From positions 434,001-498,000 of the forward strand of contig JBNJFY010000002.1 of NCBI GenBank assembly GCA_051747265.1: DNA of 64,000 nt, written 5' to 3'. A program made the translations under genes and the position numbers. The notes under the pieces were generated by a model, which was not told the origin of the DNA, searched no databases, and saw nothing but the letters and a program-made list of their open reading frames with translations. The stretch's first letter is position 1. Each line of letters starts with the position of its first letter. This DNA comes from JBNJFY01 sp051747265 (lineage in GTDB: Bacteria; Bacteroidota; Rhodothermia; Balneolales; Balneolaceae). Shown here in pieces: positions 55,868-64,000 of the stretch.

Positions 55868-56545
55868 ATGGAAGAGACCAATAATCAACAGCAACAACCA
55901 CAACGTCCTATGATCCCACGTATTGGGGAAAAAGCTCCTGATTTCACGGCCAATACGACACAAGGAGAACTAACCTTCTCTGAATTTAATGAGGACAGTT
56001 GGGTCATCTTATTTTCTCACCCCGCAGATTTTACTCCGGTGTGTACCACTGAGCTTTCCGCTTTTGCCGAAGAGAAAGAATTTTTCGAAGAGCACAACAC
56101 CAAGCTCATTGGTTTGAGCATTGACTCCATTCACTCCCACCTAGCCTGGGTGCACAATGTGAAGGAGAAAACCGGCGTATACATGGATTTCCCCATTATC
56201 GATGACATCACCATGAATGTGGCCAACAAGTACGGTATGGTTCACCCGCAGGAGAATTCCACGGCTGCCGTACGTGCCGTATTCTTCATCGATCCGGAAG
56301 GCATTATTCGATTGATCATGTACTATCCTCTGAATGTGGGTCGCAATATGGAAGAGATTAAACGCTCTTTGATCGCGCTTCAAACTGCGGATAAATATCA
56401 ACGGGCCTTACCCATCAACTGGGAACCCGGTCAAAAGGCTATCATTCCTCCACCCAAGACATTGGCGGATATGGCCGAACGCGACAAAACGGACTTGGAA
56501 AAAGTAGACTTCTACTTGGTTAAAGAAGATCTCCCCACGAACTAG
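55868..56545 (+). CDS. Peroxiredoxin, Prx6 (1-Cys) type
   Basis: 225 aa, cytoplasmic thiol peroxidase. It reduces hydrogen peroxide and organic peroxides. The peroxidatic Cys59 is in HPADFTPVCTTEL, with the long Prx6-type C-terminal domain (PLNVGRNMEEIKRSLIALQ, NWEPGQKAIIPPP). No CxxC resolving site is seen, as expected for 1-Cys enzymes. Divergent from the ring-cleaving dioxygenase, so the shared intergenic region may coordinate quinone and peroxide defence. It has its own terminator. Confidence 0.93.
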   Translation: MEETNNQQQQPQRPMIPRIGEKAPDFTANTTQGELTFSEFNEDSWVILFSHPADFTPVCTTELSAFAEEKEFFEEHNTKLIGLSIDSIHSHLAWVHNVKEKTGVYMDFPIIDDITMNVANKYGMVHPQENSTAAVRAVFFIDPEGIIRLIMYYPLNVGRNMEEIKRSLIALQTADKYQRALPINWEPGQKAIIPPPKTLADMAERDKTDLEKVDFYLVKEDLPTN

Positions 56546-56566
56546 TCCCTGATTCGCGGGTATAGG

Positions 56567-56604
56567 AAAGGCTTCTGTTCTGACGAGCAGAAGCCTTTTT
56601 TATT
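56567..56604 (+). terminator. Terminator of the peroxiredoxin gene
   Basis: Stem AAAGGCTTCTG with CAGAAGCCTTT, followed by TTTTTATTTTT. It lies 22 bases after the stop codon. Confidence 0.9.
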
Positions 56605-56882
56605 TTTCGGTCATAATGCATGCTATTTTTCCGTATCAACAACTCCTACAATTAGGAAAAAACAGTGTGTATACCGCACGGTTGGTCAATAATGCACATT
56701 AAGAACCCTTCCCATTTTTACCGTATCTCATCTTAAATAGCTCACCTATTGATTTACAAAGGCAATCTGAGGTACATTAGATAAATAGCTCTGCTTGATG
56801 GAATACCAGAATCGTTATTTGCGTTAAAACAAGCAGAAGCCATCAAGAAAAGCCTTCCCAAACATCCAAATAATCAACGACT
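56605..56882. other. Upstream region of fatty-acid hydroxylase
   Basis: About 280 AT-rich bases without a gene. It should hold the promoter of the hydroxylase. No palindrome, repeat or riboswitch was recognised. Confidence 0.35.
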
Positions 56883-57503
56883 ATGGATCAAGAAATCAAA
56901 AATACCGGACAAGGAACCTTATTTGAGAATACCTTTTTAGAGCCATTGACTAAAGCACCGCCTTTTGTTTCGGCTGCGCTGTACATCACCATCGCTCTTT
57001 CCTTCTTGTATATAGGGTATGAGCACTTTGTAGATATGTCACTCTGGACCGGTGTAGGTATATTCATCGGAGCCATGTTCTTCTGGACCCTATTCGAGTA
57101 TTTTGCTCATCGCTACATATTCCATCTTGATGAATATTTTCCCAACTCTGATGCGGCGGCTACCATCGCTTATACGCTACATGGCATTCACCATGAATAT
57201 CCCCGGGACAAAGAGCGCATTATCATGCCCCCGGTGCCTGGTATGCTAATTTTGGCGTTGCTTACCGTAGTCTCCTATGCCGTTATAGGAACCTATAGTC
57301 TGATATTTATGCCCGGGTTCATTACGGGCTATCTATTATATACCCGGATCCATTACTTGACTCACACGCCCCCTATCCCCGACTACCTAAAAAGCCATTA
57401 CAAACACCACTCCCTTCATCACTACAAATATCCCGAGAAGGCCTTTGGTATTTCTACAACCTTGTGGGATCGCGTATTTCGGACCATGCCGCCGGAAAAA
57501 TAG
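56883..57503 (+). CDS. Fatty-acid/sphingolipid alpha-hydroxylase (FA2H-like)
   Basis: 206 aa integral membrane di-iron enzyme of the sterol desaturase/fatty acid hydroxylase superfamily. The His clusters are in order: FEYFAHRYIFH near 76-85, HGIHHEY near 104-110, YTRIHYLTH near 157-165 and KHHSLHHY near 176-183. Four membrane helices are visible. The bacterial enzyme probably hydroxylates the N-acyl chain of sphingolipids or other lipids, which suits FCB-group membranes. Monocistronic. Confidence 0.87.
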   Translation: MDQEIKNTGQGTLFENTFLEPLTKAPPFVSAALYITIALSFLYIGYEHFVDMSLWTGVGIFIGAMFFWTLFEYFAHRYIFHLDEYFPNSDAAATIAYTLHGIHHEYPRDKERIIMPPVPGMLILALLTVVSYAVIGTYSLIFMPGFITGYLLYTRIHYLTHTPPIPDYLKSHYKHHSLHHYKYPEKAFGISTTLWDRVFRTMPPEK

Positions 57504-57577
57504 CTCTTGGGGTTACTTTGTGCTTTTCTTGCGAGGACGCAACTGCGAGTTCAAAACCGGAACTCAAAAATTGGGTT

Positions 57578-57612
57578 ACATACTAAAACGGACGAGTGAA
57601 AACACTCGTCCG
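57578..57612 (-). terminator. Terminator of the membrane protein gene
   Basis: Perfect 10-bp stem CGGACGAGTG / CACTCGTCCG around four bases (57589-57612); on the minus strand it is followed by TTTTAGTATG. It lies 45 bases beyond the stop at 57657 and may also end the hydroxylase transcript. Confidence 0.78.
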
Positions 57613-57656
57613 AGCTTTGATACATTCTTTTTCTTACGCTCCCAGAATTCTCTTAT

Positions 57657-58709
57657 TCAGGCGCCGGCGGGTTCAATAGCGGGTTCACCGGCTTCCTCAA
57701 CCGCTCCTTGTTCATCCAGGTTATCTACCTCATCGACGCCATCCAACTTCAGGTAGCCGAGCAGCTCATCCTGCAATTCCGGAGCGATCCGGTCGGGATG
57801 GGTGATCTTGGTATAGAAAATGGTGAAGTAGATCACTTTAATCCCGGTAACCGTTCGCTCAAAGAGATTGCTAAACAGCTTTCCCACATAAATGGAAAAG
57901 ACCAGCGGCACCCATGTAAAGGGAATATTCCCCTCATCAAACAGGGTAGTTGTGGGAAAGTAGTCGGTTCCGAAATAACCAATAAGGCCAGAAACAATAA
58001 TCAAAACGATATATACCGGGATCACCGTGCGCTTTACAATGCTACCCAGAATATCCAGCCCGAATACCCCCATGAGCGTCTCGGGGACTTCATCTTTTAA
58101 TTTCTTCATTTTTTTGATTCCGGGAGTGATATCCAGCTGATCGATAGCTACGGAGGGCAGCAGGTAATGATTGGCCAGATCCCATACCTCTTGAAGGCCG
58201 GACACAATCATATTAATGATCGCACCGATAAAACCGGTTTGGTTCTTAAACTTGCGCATCGAGGCCATCACAATATCCAACCAAGCCAATTTCCGCGTTT
58301 GTGATTTCAGCTGTTTCCAATGCTGGACGGATCCTTTGTAGGATGGATCATTGCCGATGACGGTTTCATACACGGTCCAGCTCATCCGTAACTCTTGCCG
58401 GTTGTTATAGAAATGTTTGTACAGGAACAGGATAAAGGTGAGAAATCCAGCCAACGGTGCCCAGGGCAAATCATACCAGTTGGACATCACGGCGTAGAAA
58501 AAGCAACTAACCATGACGGTATGGTAGATCGCCATTCTAATCCACGGCTTCAGAATATCTTCGTCTTTTCCCACGATGGTGAAGGTGTGTTTTAGCAAAC
58601 TCCCCATTGCTTTCAGTCGCTTTTCAAACGACAAAGAGTCTAAGGCCTGCTTGGCCTTCTGAAAATCAAATCCGTTAATGCCCATCTGCTTTTGTAGTTG
58701 ATCATTCAT
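57657..58709 (-). CDS. Unrecognised integral membrane protein
   Basis: 350 aa. Hydrophobic segments occur at about 62-80 and 82-100 (two close helices), 155-175, 215-240, 255-275 and 285-300. There is an amphipathic N-terminus and an acidic Glu/Ala/Pro-rich C-terminal tail (VDEVDNLDEQGAVEEAGEPAIEPAGA). No conserved catalytic motif, signal peptide or known family was recognised. It has its own terminator and no operon partner, convergent with the lipid hydroxylase. Function unknown. Confidence 0.75.
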   Translation of the reverse strand: MNDQLQKQMGINGFDFQKAKQALDSLSFEKRLKAMGSLLKHTFTIVGKDEDILKPWIRMAIYHTVMVSCFFYAVMSNWYDLPWAPLAGFLTFILFLYKHFYNNRQELRMSWTVYETVIGNDPSYKGSVQHWKQLKSQTRKLAWLDIVMASMRKFKNQTGFIGAIINMIVSGLQEVWDLANHYLLPSVAIDQLDITPGIKKMKKLKDEVPETLMGVFGLDILGSIVKRTVIPVYIVLIIVSGLIGYFGTDYFPTTTLFDEGNIPFTWVPLVFSIYVGKLFSNLFERTVTGIKVIYFTIFYTKITHPDRIAPELQDELLGYLKLDGVDEVDNLDEQGAVEEAGEPAIEPAGA

Positions 58710-58924
58710 AACCCAATATCCCTGTTATTGCTTAGTACGATGGGATACACCCCATGGATAGATAACCCGCATCCATATTGCATTTGCCCATCACCTGTTT
58801 TGTATTCTGAGACTGGCAACGTTCTCGAGCAAACCTTCCGCTAAATCTAGCTTGAACAGACAGTTGGCCAACTCCCCGTGTAAATGGTAATAAAATATGC
58901 GCTTAATATCGCATTCTACACGAT

Positions 58925-59818
58925 TTATGACGAGTACTCATTCAGAAATTGCAGCACTCGTTGCATCCGCATTTGCTCGCCCTGTGGTGAGAACAGATGT
59001 CCCTCGTCACTAACAATCTCCTTCGTAACTGGACCGGTGAATAGATCTCCCGCTTTCTGCGTGGCGGTAGAGGCATCGAAGAAGAGATCATGGGCACCGT
59101 ACGATATGAATAGGGGGAAATTTAACCGGCCCTCATTCGCAAGCTCAATAACCGGCAACCCACTGGTATCTACATCCAGCTTCACATGGCGATAGGCCAT
59201 GGACAGCAGATCCACAATCGCATCATCCATGGGCTGATTGGGCGCATAAAATGGCCGAACCGCTTTGATTCGACTGCTCTGTGTAGGCCAAATCATATGT
59301 CGGAGGGCGGTTAATCCAGCGATCATTTGTCCTTTTATGGTAAAGGGAACCAATCCCCCGGATCCCAACAAAACGGCGCTTTTTATACGCTCGGGTTGCA
59401 GCTGTGCTAACTGTAAGATGATCCAGCCTCCGAAGGATTCTCCCATCAAGTGGACGTTATCAAGCTGGAGTTGTTCCATTACCTCCTGTAGCCAATGGGG
59501 GTATCCATCGCCTTTTCGCGCGGGACGAGTACCCGCACTTTTACCCGGCATCCCGATAATATCTACGGCATAGACTCTAAAGTCAGCAGACAATTGCCGC
59601 ATGGCATGCCCCCAACAAGCACCATTCATGTTCATACCGTGCAGTAAAATCACCGGTGGGGCATCTGTCGGTCCGGCCGATAGCAGATGGGCTCGTCCGA
59701 ATCTTGTACCCACATAATGTGACTCGACTTCCACATCTAATGATTCAACGCGCTGGTCATACCAGCTTAGGATGGCGACACGTCCCTGCTTGCTTTTATA
59801 AATGGATGGATTCTTCAT
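58925..59818 (-). CDS. Alpha/beta hydrolase
   Basis: 297 aa from ATG at 59818; the frame opens 15 codons earlier but GGATCG precedes the internal ATG. Classic fold: PPVILLHGMNMNG (oxyanion hole), VYAVDIIGMPGKS, nucleophile elbow LMGESFGGWI, acid in SYGAHDLFFD and His in SDEGHLFSPQGEQ. A lid-like helical insertion precedes the last strand. It is similar to general esterase/haloalkane-dehalogenase-like hydrolases; substrate unknown. Its 5' side borders a large repeat region. Confidence 0.85.
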   Translation of the reverse strand: MKNPSIYKSKQGRVAILSWYDQRVESLDVEVESHYVGTRFGRAHLLSAGPTDAPPVILLHGMNMNGACWGHAMRQLSADFRVYAVDIIGMPGKSAGTRPARKGDGYPHWLQEVMEQLQLDNVHLMGESFGGWIILQLAQLQPERIKSAVLLGSGGLVPFTIKGQMIAGLTALRHMIWPTQSSRIKAVRPFYAPNQPMDDAIVDLLSMAYRHVKLDVDTSGLPVIELANEGRLNFPLFISYGAHDLFFDASTATQKAGDLFTGPVTKEIVSDEGHLFSPQGEQMRMQRVLQFLNEYSS

Positions 59819-59850
59819 ATCGATCCAATGTATTAGGGAATAACCTCTTG

Positions 59851-59940
59851 TCAAAGTCGGCAATGTTCAACCCCATTCGGGGTTGGTTTATCGCCCCGGG
59901 TATCGGGGCTATTCATGTTTGACCGCTTCGCGGTCGTCCT
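59851..59940. repeat. Triple-hairpin module X, copy 1
   Basis: Three hairpins in a row: CAACCCC/GGGGTTG (59868-59885), GCCCCG/CGGGGC (59893-59909) and GACCGC/GCGGTC (59921-59935), within a conserved 85-base unit that also occurs at 60381-60470 and 61018-61100. No coding role; short frames across it (AMFNPIRG-like) are artefacts of the repeat. Confidence 0.8.
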
Positions 59941-60139
59941 TTTTTATTCGAAGTATCGCTGAGCCGTAACAAACGCAAATGCACTATCCCCAACCACTGT
60001 TTTCAGATAGATATGGATGAGTGTAACTTCTTTTTAATAGAATTAATTCGTGCTGACTCAGCATTTCATCCCTCACTCAAATCCAGATTATAGGTTATTA
60101 TTATTCCTCTCCCTCGCCCCCTCCGATCAGACTAATCAG

Positions 60140-60735
60140 CCATGGCTTAGGTATCGGTTTGATGGGGACAAGTCCCCTCCGTATTGGACGTAGATGTTGG
60201 GTGCAATGACCTCGTCAGGGACTAAATGTTGGTGAAAACCAAATACACCATCTAGTCACCCGTGCCGTCAGGTACGGAATAAATAATATTGGGGGTATGC
60301 CTTTCTAAATAATGGCGAAACGCAACAGTTTTACCAGACACTTCAGAATGCGTATCTATGATTATCGAGAATAATCGGCTGTTAAAGTCAGCAATGTTCA
60401 ACCCCATTCGGGGGTTGATTTATCGCCCCGGATGTCGGGGCTATTCATGTTTGACCGCTTCGCGGTCGTCTTATAAAGACATAGAACACACTAAAGTAGC
60501 AGTCAGTTTGTTGCTTCTTAACGCCAAGAATACCAAAAGTGCCGTCCATACTCTTAACTCATATAGAGCTCTTCGATAACTTGTTATTCGGGAGCTTTGC
60601 TCCCCACCCCAAACTTCCCAATCGGTCACCCAATAGAGGCAAAAAAAAACCCCTTTCCCGAGCGCGTAGCGGTCACATTATTATAGCACCATAGGTGCCA
60701 AAAATAATACCGACCTCGCTAGAGGTCGTACCCCG
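60140..60735. repeat. Composite hairpin repeat, unit 1 (modules Y-X-Z)
   Basis: Module Y (60140-60330) contains GGGGAC/GTCCCC and CCGTGCC-GTCA-GGTACGG. Module X (60381-60470) is the triple hairpin. Module Z (60590-60735) contains GGGAGC-TTT-GCTCCC, an AGCGGTCACATTAT block, GCACC/GGTGC and CGACCTC-GCTA-GAGGTCG. The same order of modules recurs about 640 bases on. No protein gene. Confidence 0.75.
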
Positions 60736-60839
60736 CCATTCAGATCAAAATAGCGAAAATCAGGATTTTGAGGTCAAATGGATTCAAAATCAAAGGTATT
60801 CTTCTAGCTTCATAAAACTGGTGAGTTGATGATGCATTG

Positions 60840-61352
60840 GAGTGGATTCTAATCCGGGGAAAAATCACCTCCGAATTGGATTTCGATGATGGATACAATG
60901 CCCTGTCAAGGGTTATCTGTTGGAAAAAGCAAAACACAACATCTTATCGCCCGTGCCGTCAGGTACGGTATAAATGATATTAGGGGTATGCCTTTCTAAA
61001 TAATGGCGAAAACCAATAGTCGGTAATGTTCAACCCCATTCGGGGTTGGTTTATCGCCCCGGATGTCGGGGCTATTCATATTTGACCGCTTCGCGGTCGT
61101 TTGTTGTCTTTTAGAGTGTCGCCCTTCCACGCCAGAAAATCACAAAGGCATCGTTGCAAACTATGTACTTGTGAGGTGACCTTGCTACTTCACGCCCTTC
61201 GGGAGCTTTGCTCCCAACTTCAGATCTGCCATTCGATTACTTCGAAAAAAAGAAACTGATAATTACCAATTTCCCCGACCGCGTCAGCGGTCACATTATG
61301 ATAGCACCGCCAGGTGCGTCCCCATTCCGACCTCGCTAGAGGTCGCACCCAT
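60840..61352. repeat. Composite hairpin repeat, unit 2 (modules Y-X-Z)
   Basis: Second, diverged copy: Y at about 60840-61012 (CCCT-GTCA-AGGG and CCGTGCC-GTCA-GGTACGG), X at 61018-61100 and Z at 61201-61352 (GGGAGC-TTT-GCTCCC, GACCGC-GTCA-GCGGTC, GCACC-GCCA-GGTGC, CGACCTC-GCTA-GAGGTCG). Several unrelated stems share loops of the form G-pyrimidine-pyrimidine-A. No protein gene; the stretch from 61353 to 61582 adds nothing recognisable. Confidence 0.75.
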
Positions 61353-61582
61353 TAAGCAACATAATCTACCGATCGCTGAATCAGCAGTAACTATTGGGTG
61401 ATAATAAATGGCCTCAAGTTTTACGAAAACCTTCGGCATCAGACGAGTTGCCTTATACATCCTGCCAACAATACGCTGCAGATATTCACCGGCAACAATG
61501 TAGCACACCGCGACCAACGGATTCATAGGTTCCTTCCCATGAATTTTAGCCTGGATCATGAAACAGGCTTGATGGATTAAAA

Positions 61583-62041
61583 TTAATCGCAAGCAGCCAG
61601 TTTTAGCTCCCGTAATCCCTGCTGCAGCGTTTGCGCCAATTTTTTCGAGCTAAAAAACCACTTCATGAACCAGCCGTCCATCGATTCGCGGGTTCGGACC
61701 AGGGTGGACTGCTCATCCAGCGCCTCAAACTCCCACACATGAATCGCTCGGGTACCCAACGCTTTTCCGGTCCACGCCAGACGCGTGTGGGGCTCCACCA
61801 ATTGCAGTTGCGAAGTGATGGTCAAGCCGTTGGCCTTCCATATAAACTCGGTGCCGGGTTCTATCTCGCCGAAGATTTCTAGCTGATTGACATCCTCCAT
61901 CCACATGGGCCAGCATTGAAATTCGGTGATCAATTCCCAGATCTTCTCCTGGGGAGCCGGGATCACCAGCTCTGCTGAGGCGGTAACCGGAGCGTCCGAA
62001 CGAATCTGTCCGCTTGCCGCTACTATCTGGTCTGATTTCAT
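61583..62041 (-). CDS. SRPBCC-fold (START-like) protein
   Basis: 152 aa, soluble. The SRPBCC pattern is clear: SAELVIPAPQEKIWELITEFQCWPMWMEDVNQLEI, then GTEFIWKANGLTITSQLQLVEPHTRLAWTGKALG, VWEFEALDEQSTLVRTRESMDG and a C-terminal helix (KKLAQTLQQGLRELK). It binds a hydrophobic ligand in members of the family; no catalytic motif stands out. It lies 144 bases downstream of the AraC-type regulator on the same strand and may be its target. Confidence 0.82.
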   Translation of the reverse strand: MKSDQIVAASGQIRSDAPVTASAELVIPAPQEKIWELITEFQCWPMWMEDVNQLEIFGEIEPGTEFIWKANGLTITSQLQLVEPHTRLAWTGKALGTRAIHVWEFEALDEQSTLVRTRESMDGWFMKWFFSSKKLAQTLQQGLRELKLAACD

Positions 62042-62185
62042 GATTGATTGATTTTACTGCGATTGACTCGGGTCGCCCCGATGGTTCAACCACAGGGTAG
62101 GGAAAGGGGAGCAATCAAGCGTCCGGGGAAAGCAAACGGAGGTTCGACTTTAGCTAAAACGCACGTATCCTCCGAAATCGAACGG

Positions 62186-63364
62186 TTAAGAATCGGATTG
62201 ATGCTGCTTGCGATACTGAGAGGGCGTCACGCCTTTGGCCTTACGGAAGGCAGTGTAAAAAGAACTCTTGGAGTTGAACCCGGCATCCATGGCCAGGGCT
62301 AATATGGTAAACTGACGCTGGGATGGATCCACCAACCGCTCGCACACTTCCTCGATCCGATAGGAGTTTACAAAATCAAAGAAATTGAGCTCCAAATGCT
62401 GGTTGATGATTCGCGATAATAAATATTGCGGGATGTTGGTCTGGGACGCCAATCCGGCCAGATCCAGATCGCTGTCCCGATACGGCTTTTCCTGCTCCAT
62501 GTAAGCTTGGAGCTTTTCCAACAACGCAAGCTCTTCTCGAACATACTGCTCCTCAGGTTCAACCTCCGGATTGAAAATAAACCCTCCCCAGATTGTCATC
62601 CAACCGGAGATAGGTTGCCAGGCCGGATAATCACGCTCGCCGAACACGCGGGGTTTGAGCAGCGCCGAATACCCCATCACATAGACCAGTACCGCCATAA
62701 CGAATCCAATAATCCCGTTGGCCATCTTCGTTTCCATCCAACCCAATCCGGACAGCAAAAAGAAGAGCATAGCCGTAGAAGCCAAAAAGATCAAATAGCC
62801 GGTCAAGGATCGAATCCAGGCCAGATCGGTGTCTTTCAGGTCGGTGGAAAACCCTTTCATCTGTCGGGCGTGACGTTTGGTCAACAGAAAAACCCAGATG
62901 AAATATCCGGCTGCGTGCAGTGCTTTCAGCAGGTTAAACCACGATTCGCGTCCCGATGTGGATAGGGCGACTTCCGCCCATTGCAGTTTTACCTCCGGCG
63001 CGGAAAAATAGAACGGCAGTAACCACCCCGCATACAACAAGAAGGGCAACAGATGCGCCCATTGCACGCGAGGCACCTTCCCAATGCGAATAGCCGTCAC
63101 GTACAGCAGCAGTGACGGTCCCAACAGCAACACCATCGGATCTCCCAGACGAATCAAGTGCGGCGCCTGTTCATAGAGTCCGGTAGCCCCCAGCGAAGTT
63201 CCCAGAATGATCATGCTGAAGGCGAAGATCAGCAGGGAAAGTATGCGGTTGGGCGTTCGGTTCTCAGCCGGGTAACTGATCAAAAGCACCGTCAGAAAGA
63301 GCCCCTGCACACCGGCGATGAGGTGTATATACCCGATGATTGTAAACCATTGACCTGAATCCAT
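62186..63364 (-). CDS. Membrane-anchored AraC-family regulator
   Basis: 392 aa. Seven hydrophobic helices occupy about residues 8-235. The C-terminal HTH_18/AraC domain follows at about 290-392: IPQYLLSRIINQHLELNFFDFVNSYRIEE (first HTH helix set), then FTILALAMDAGFNSKSSFYTAFRKAKGVTPSQYRK, the diagnostic second HTH. Such 7TM-AraC proteins sense a signal in the membrane and act on nearby genes. The SRPBCC gene downstream is the first candidate. Confidence 0.88.
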   Translation of the reverse strand: MDSGQWFTIIGYIHLIAGVQGLFLTVLLISYPAENRTPNRILSLLIFAFSMIILGTSLGATGLYEQAPHLIRLGDPMVLLLGPSLLLYVTAIRIGKVPRVQWAHLLPFLLYAGWLLPFYFSAPEVKLQWAEVALSTSGRESWFNLLKALHAAGYFIWVFLLTKRHARQMKGFSTDLKDTDLAWIRSLTGYLIFLASTAMLFFLLSGLGWMETKMANGIIGFVMAVLVYVMGYSALLKPRVFGERDYPAWQPISGWMTIWGGFIFNPEVEPEEQYVREELALLEKLQAYMEQEKPYRDSDLDLAGLASQTNIPQYLLSRIINQHLELNFFDFVNSYRIEEVCERLVDPSQRQFTILALAMDAGFNSKSSFYTAFRKAKGVTPSQYRKQHQSDS

Positions 63365-63564
63365 AGCTCCAAATATAGAAAAATATCAAGAGTCTGAACG
63401 GAAGCACTTTGCCACGTTATACATTCACCAATCAGAGATTTCGGCTGGTTCAACTATCGCATTGGTCTGTTACCCCAAAGCTCGCAAACACAGTTAAAAA
63501 GCAACGACTATACTATCCACATTAACCTGGAACCACAGATTAGACCCAATTTAAAAACTCATTT

Positions 63565-64000
63565 TCATGAAGAACGCATAAAATGCAACCTATAAGTTAT
63601 CCCGCCACTATCGCTTTTAAGTTCCAAGCTACCTTCGAGCTGATTAGTTAATATATTCGCGATATCCATGCCCAGATTAGAATCCGTTGCATTCTCATTG
63701 GTTTGCTGCATTCCCACCCCATCATCCGCTATGGTAACGGTTACGGTTTGATCCAACTCTGTCAAGCGAACCTGAATCGCTCCATTTGCCTGGTCGGGAA
63801 ATGCATGTTTGTAACTGTTGATAATCAGTTCATTGACTATCATAGCTGCCGGTATGGCTTGATTGACGGGGAGTTCAATCGCGGATAGGTCCAGATTAAG
63901 GTGTATGTGATGTTGGGGATCAAAAGTGCTTGATAAATCAGAGACCAATTCTTTCAAGTATAGACCAAAATTGATACTAGACAGACGATCGGTTTTGTAA
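63565..64000 (-). CDS. Sensor histidine kinase, C-terminal part (runs off window)
   Basis: The frame stays open from 63565 to the right edge of the window, so at least 145 C-terminal residues are visible. The segment SSINFGLYLKELVSDLS matches the end of a HisKA_2-type dimerisation region. The HATPase_c domain has its N box (IVNELIINSYKHAFP), G1 (IADDGVGM) and a shortened G2 region (LGMDIANILTNQLEGSLEL). This is the HWE/HisKA_2 (LytS/PdtaS-like) class. The sensor domain lies outside the window. An apparent start at 63957 (TTG) is internal. Confidence 0.85.
   Translation of the reverse strand, partial: YKTDRLSSINFGLYLKELVSDLSSTFDPQHHIHLNLDLSAIELPVNQAIPAAMIVNELIINSYKHAFPDQANGAIQVRLTELDQTVTVTIADDGVGMQQTNENATDSNLGMDIANILTNQLEGSLELKSDSGGITYRLHFMRSS

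Noticed and set aside
60358..60579. 73-codon frame starting within the triple-hairpin module
   Set aside because: The MFNPIRG-like peptide is an artefact of the CAACCCCATTCGGGG hairpin and recurs wherever the repeat does.
61296..61592. 98-codon minus-strand frame next to the SRPBCC gene
   Set aside because: TTG start without ribosome site, ends inside hairpin module Z and has no recognisable domain. A short real gene cannot be fully excluded.

Overview
The window looks like the chromosome of a Gram-negative, FCB-group bacterium, most likely Balneolota/Rhodothermota or a close Bacteroidota relative. The evidence is a type IX secretion sorting tail on a secreted nuclease, TonB-dependent receptors with carboxypeptidase-like N-terminal domains paired with lipoproteins, an M61 peptidase, a bacterial fatty-acid hydroxylase, and a mid-GC core interrupted by AT-rich and repeat-rich patches. 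No rRNA, tRNA or CRISPR array was seen. The lineage is an inference from gene content only.

Region by region. 1-1272 is gene-free, with three copies of a double-hairpin repeat around a decayed REP-type transposase remnant. 1273-4062 is an AT-rich, tightly packed minus-strand operon of three genes: sce7726-family protein with a nuclease-like core, sce7725-family protein, and HEPN/RES-domain protein. This is the best candidate for an undescribed defence or toxin system. 4187-12214 holds an M61 peptidase, a PilJ-type chemoreceptor, a double glycosyltransferase and a SirB1-like protein, separated by three copies of a ~210-bp inverted-repeat element. 12948-20170 is a housekeeping run: arginine deiminase, site-2 protease, lipoprotein, SmpB, sugar-nucleotide epimerase, ScpA and an M28 peptidase. 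A REP-associated tyrosine transposase follows.

21184-35071 is a five-gene operon for DNA double-strand-end processing: an SbcD/YhaO-like nuclease, an SbcC/YhaN-like ATPase with a membrane hairpin where Rad50 has its zinc hook, then RecC, RecB and RecD. It meets head-on a six-unit 114-bp tandem repeat array that begins at the stop codon of a GxxExxY-family gene. 36440-47007 carries a porin-like protein, a secreted endonuclease I with a T9SS tail, an NfeD/slipin pair, the ergothioneine genes egtD and egtB, and a lipoprotein. 47362-53891 is a duplicated receptor+lipoprotein cassette.

53884-58709 has an MhqD/MhqO-like pair, divergent from a 1-Cys peroxiredoxin, then a fatty-acid hydroxylase and an unrecognised membrane protein. 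58925-64000 has an alpha/beta hydrolase, a 1.5-kb composite hairpin repeat region, a SRPBCC protein, a membrane-bound AraC-type regulator and the 3' part of a sensor histidine kinase that runs off the window.

The recurring theme is small structured repeats. At least five unrelated families occur: ~130-bp MITEs with 5-bp target duplications, ~210-bp TIR elements, double-hairpin elements, composite hairpin modules and REP-type palindromes. A complete RAYT and one RAYT remnant lie beside some of them.
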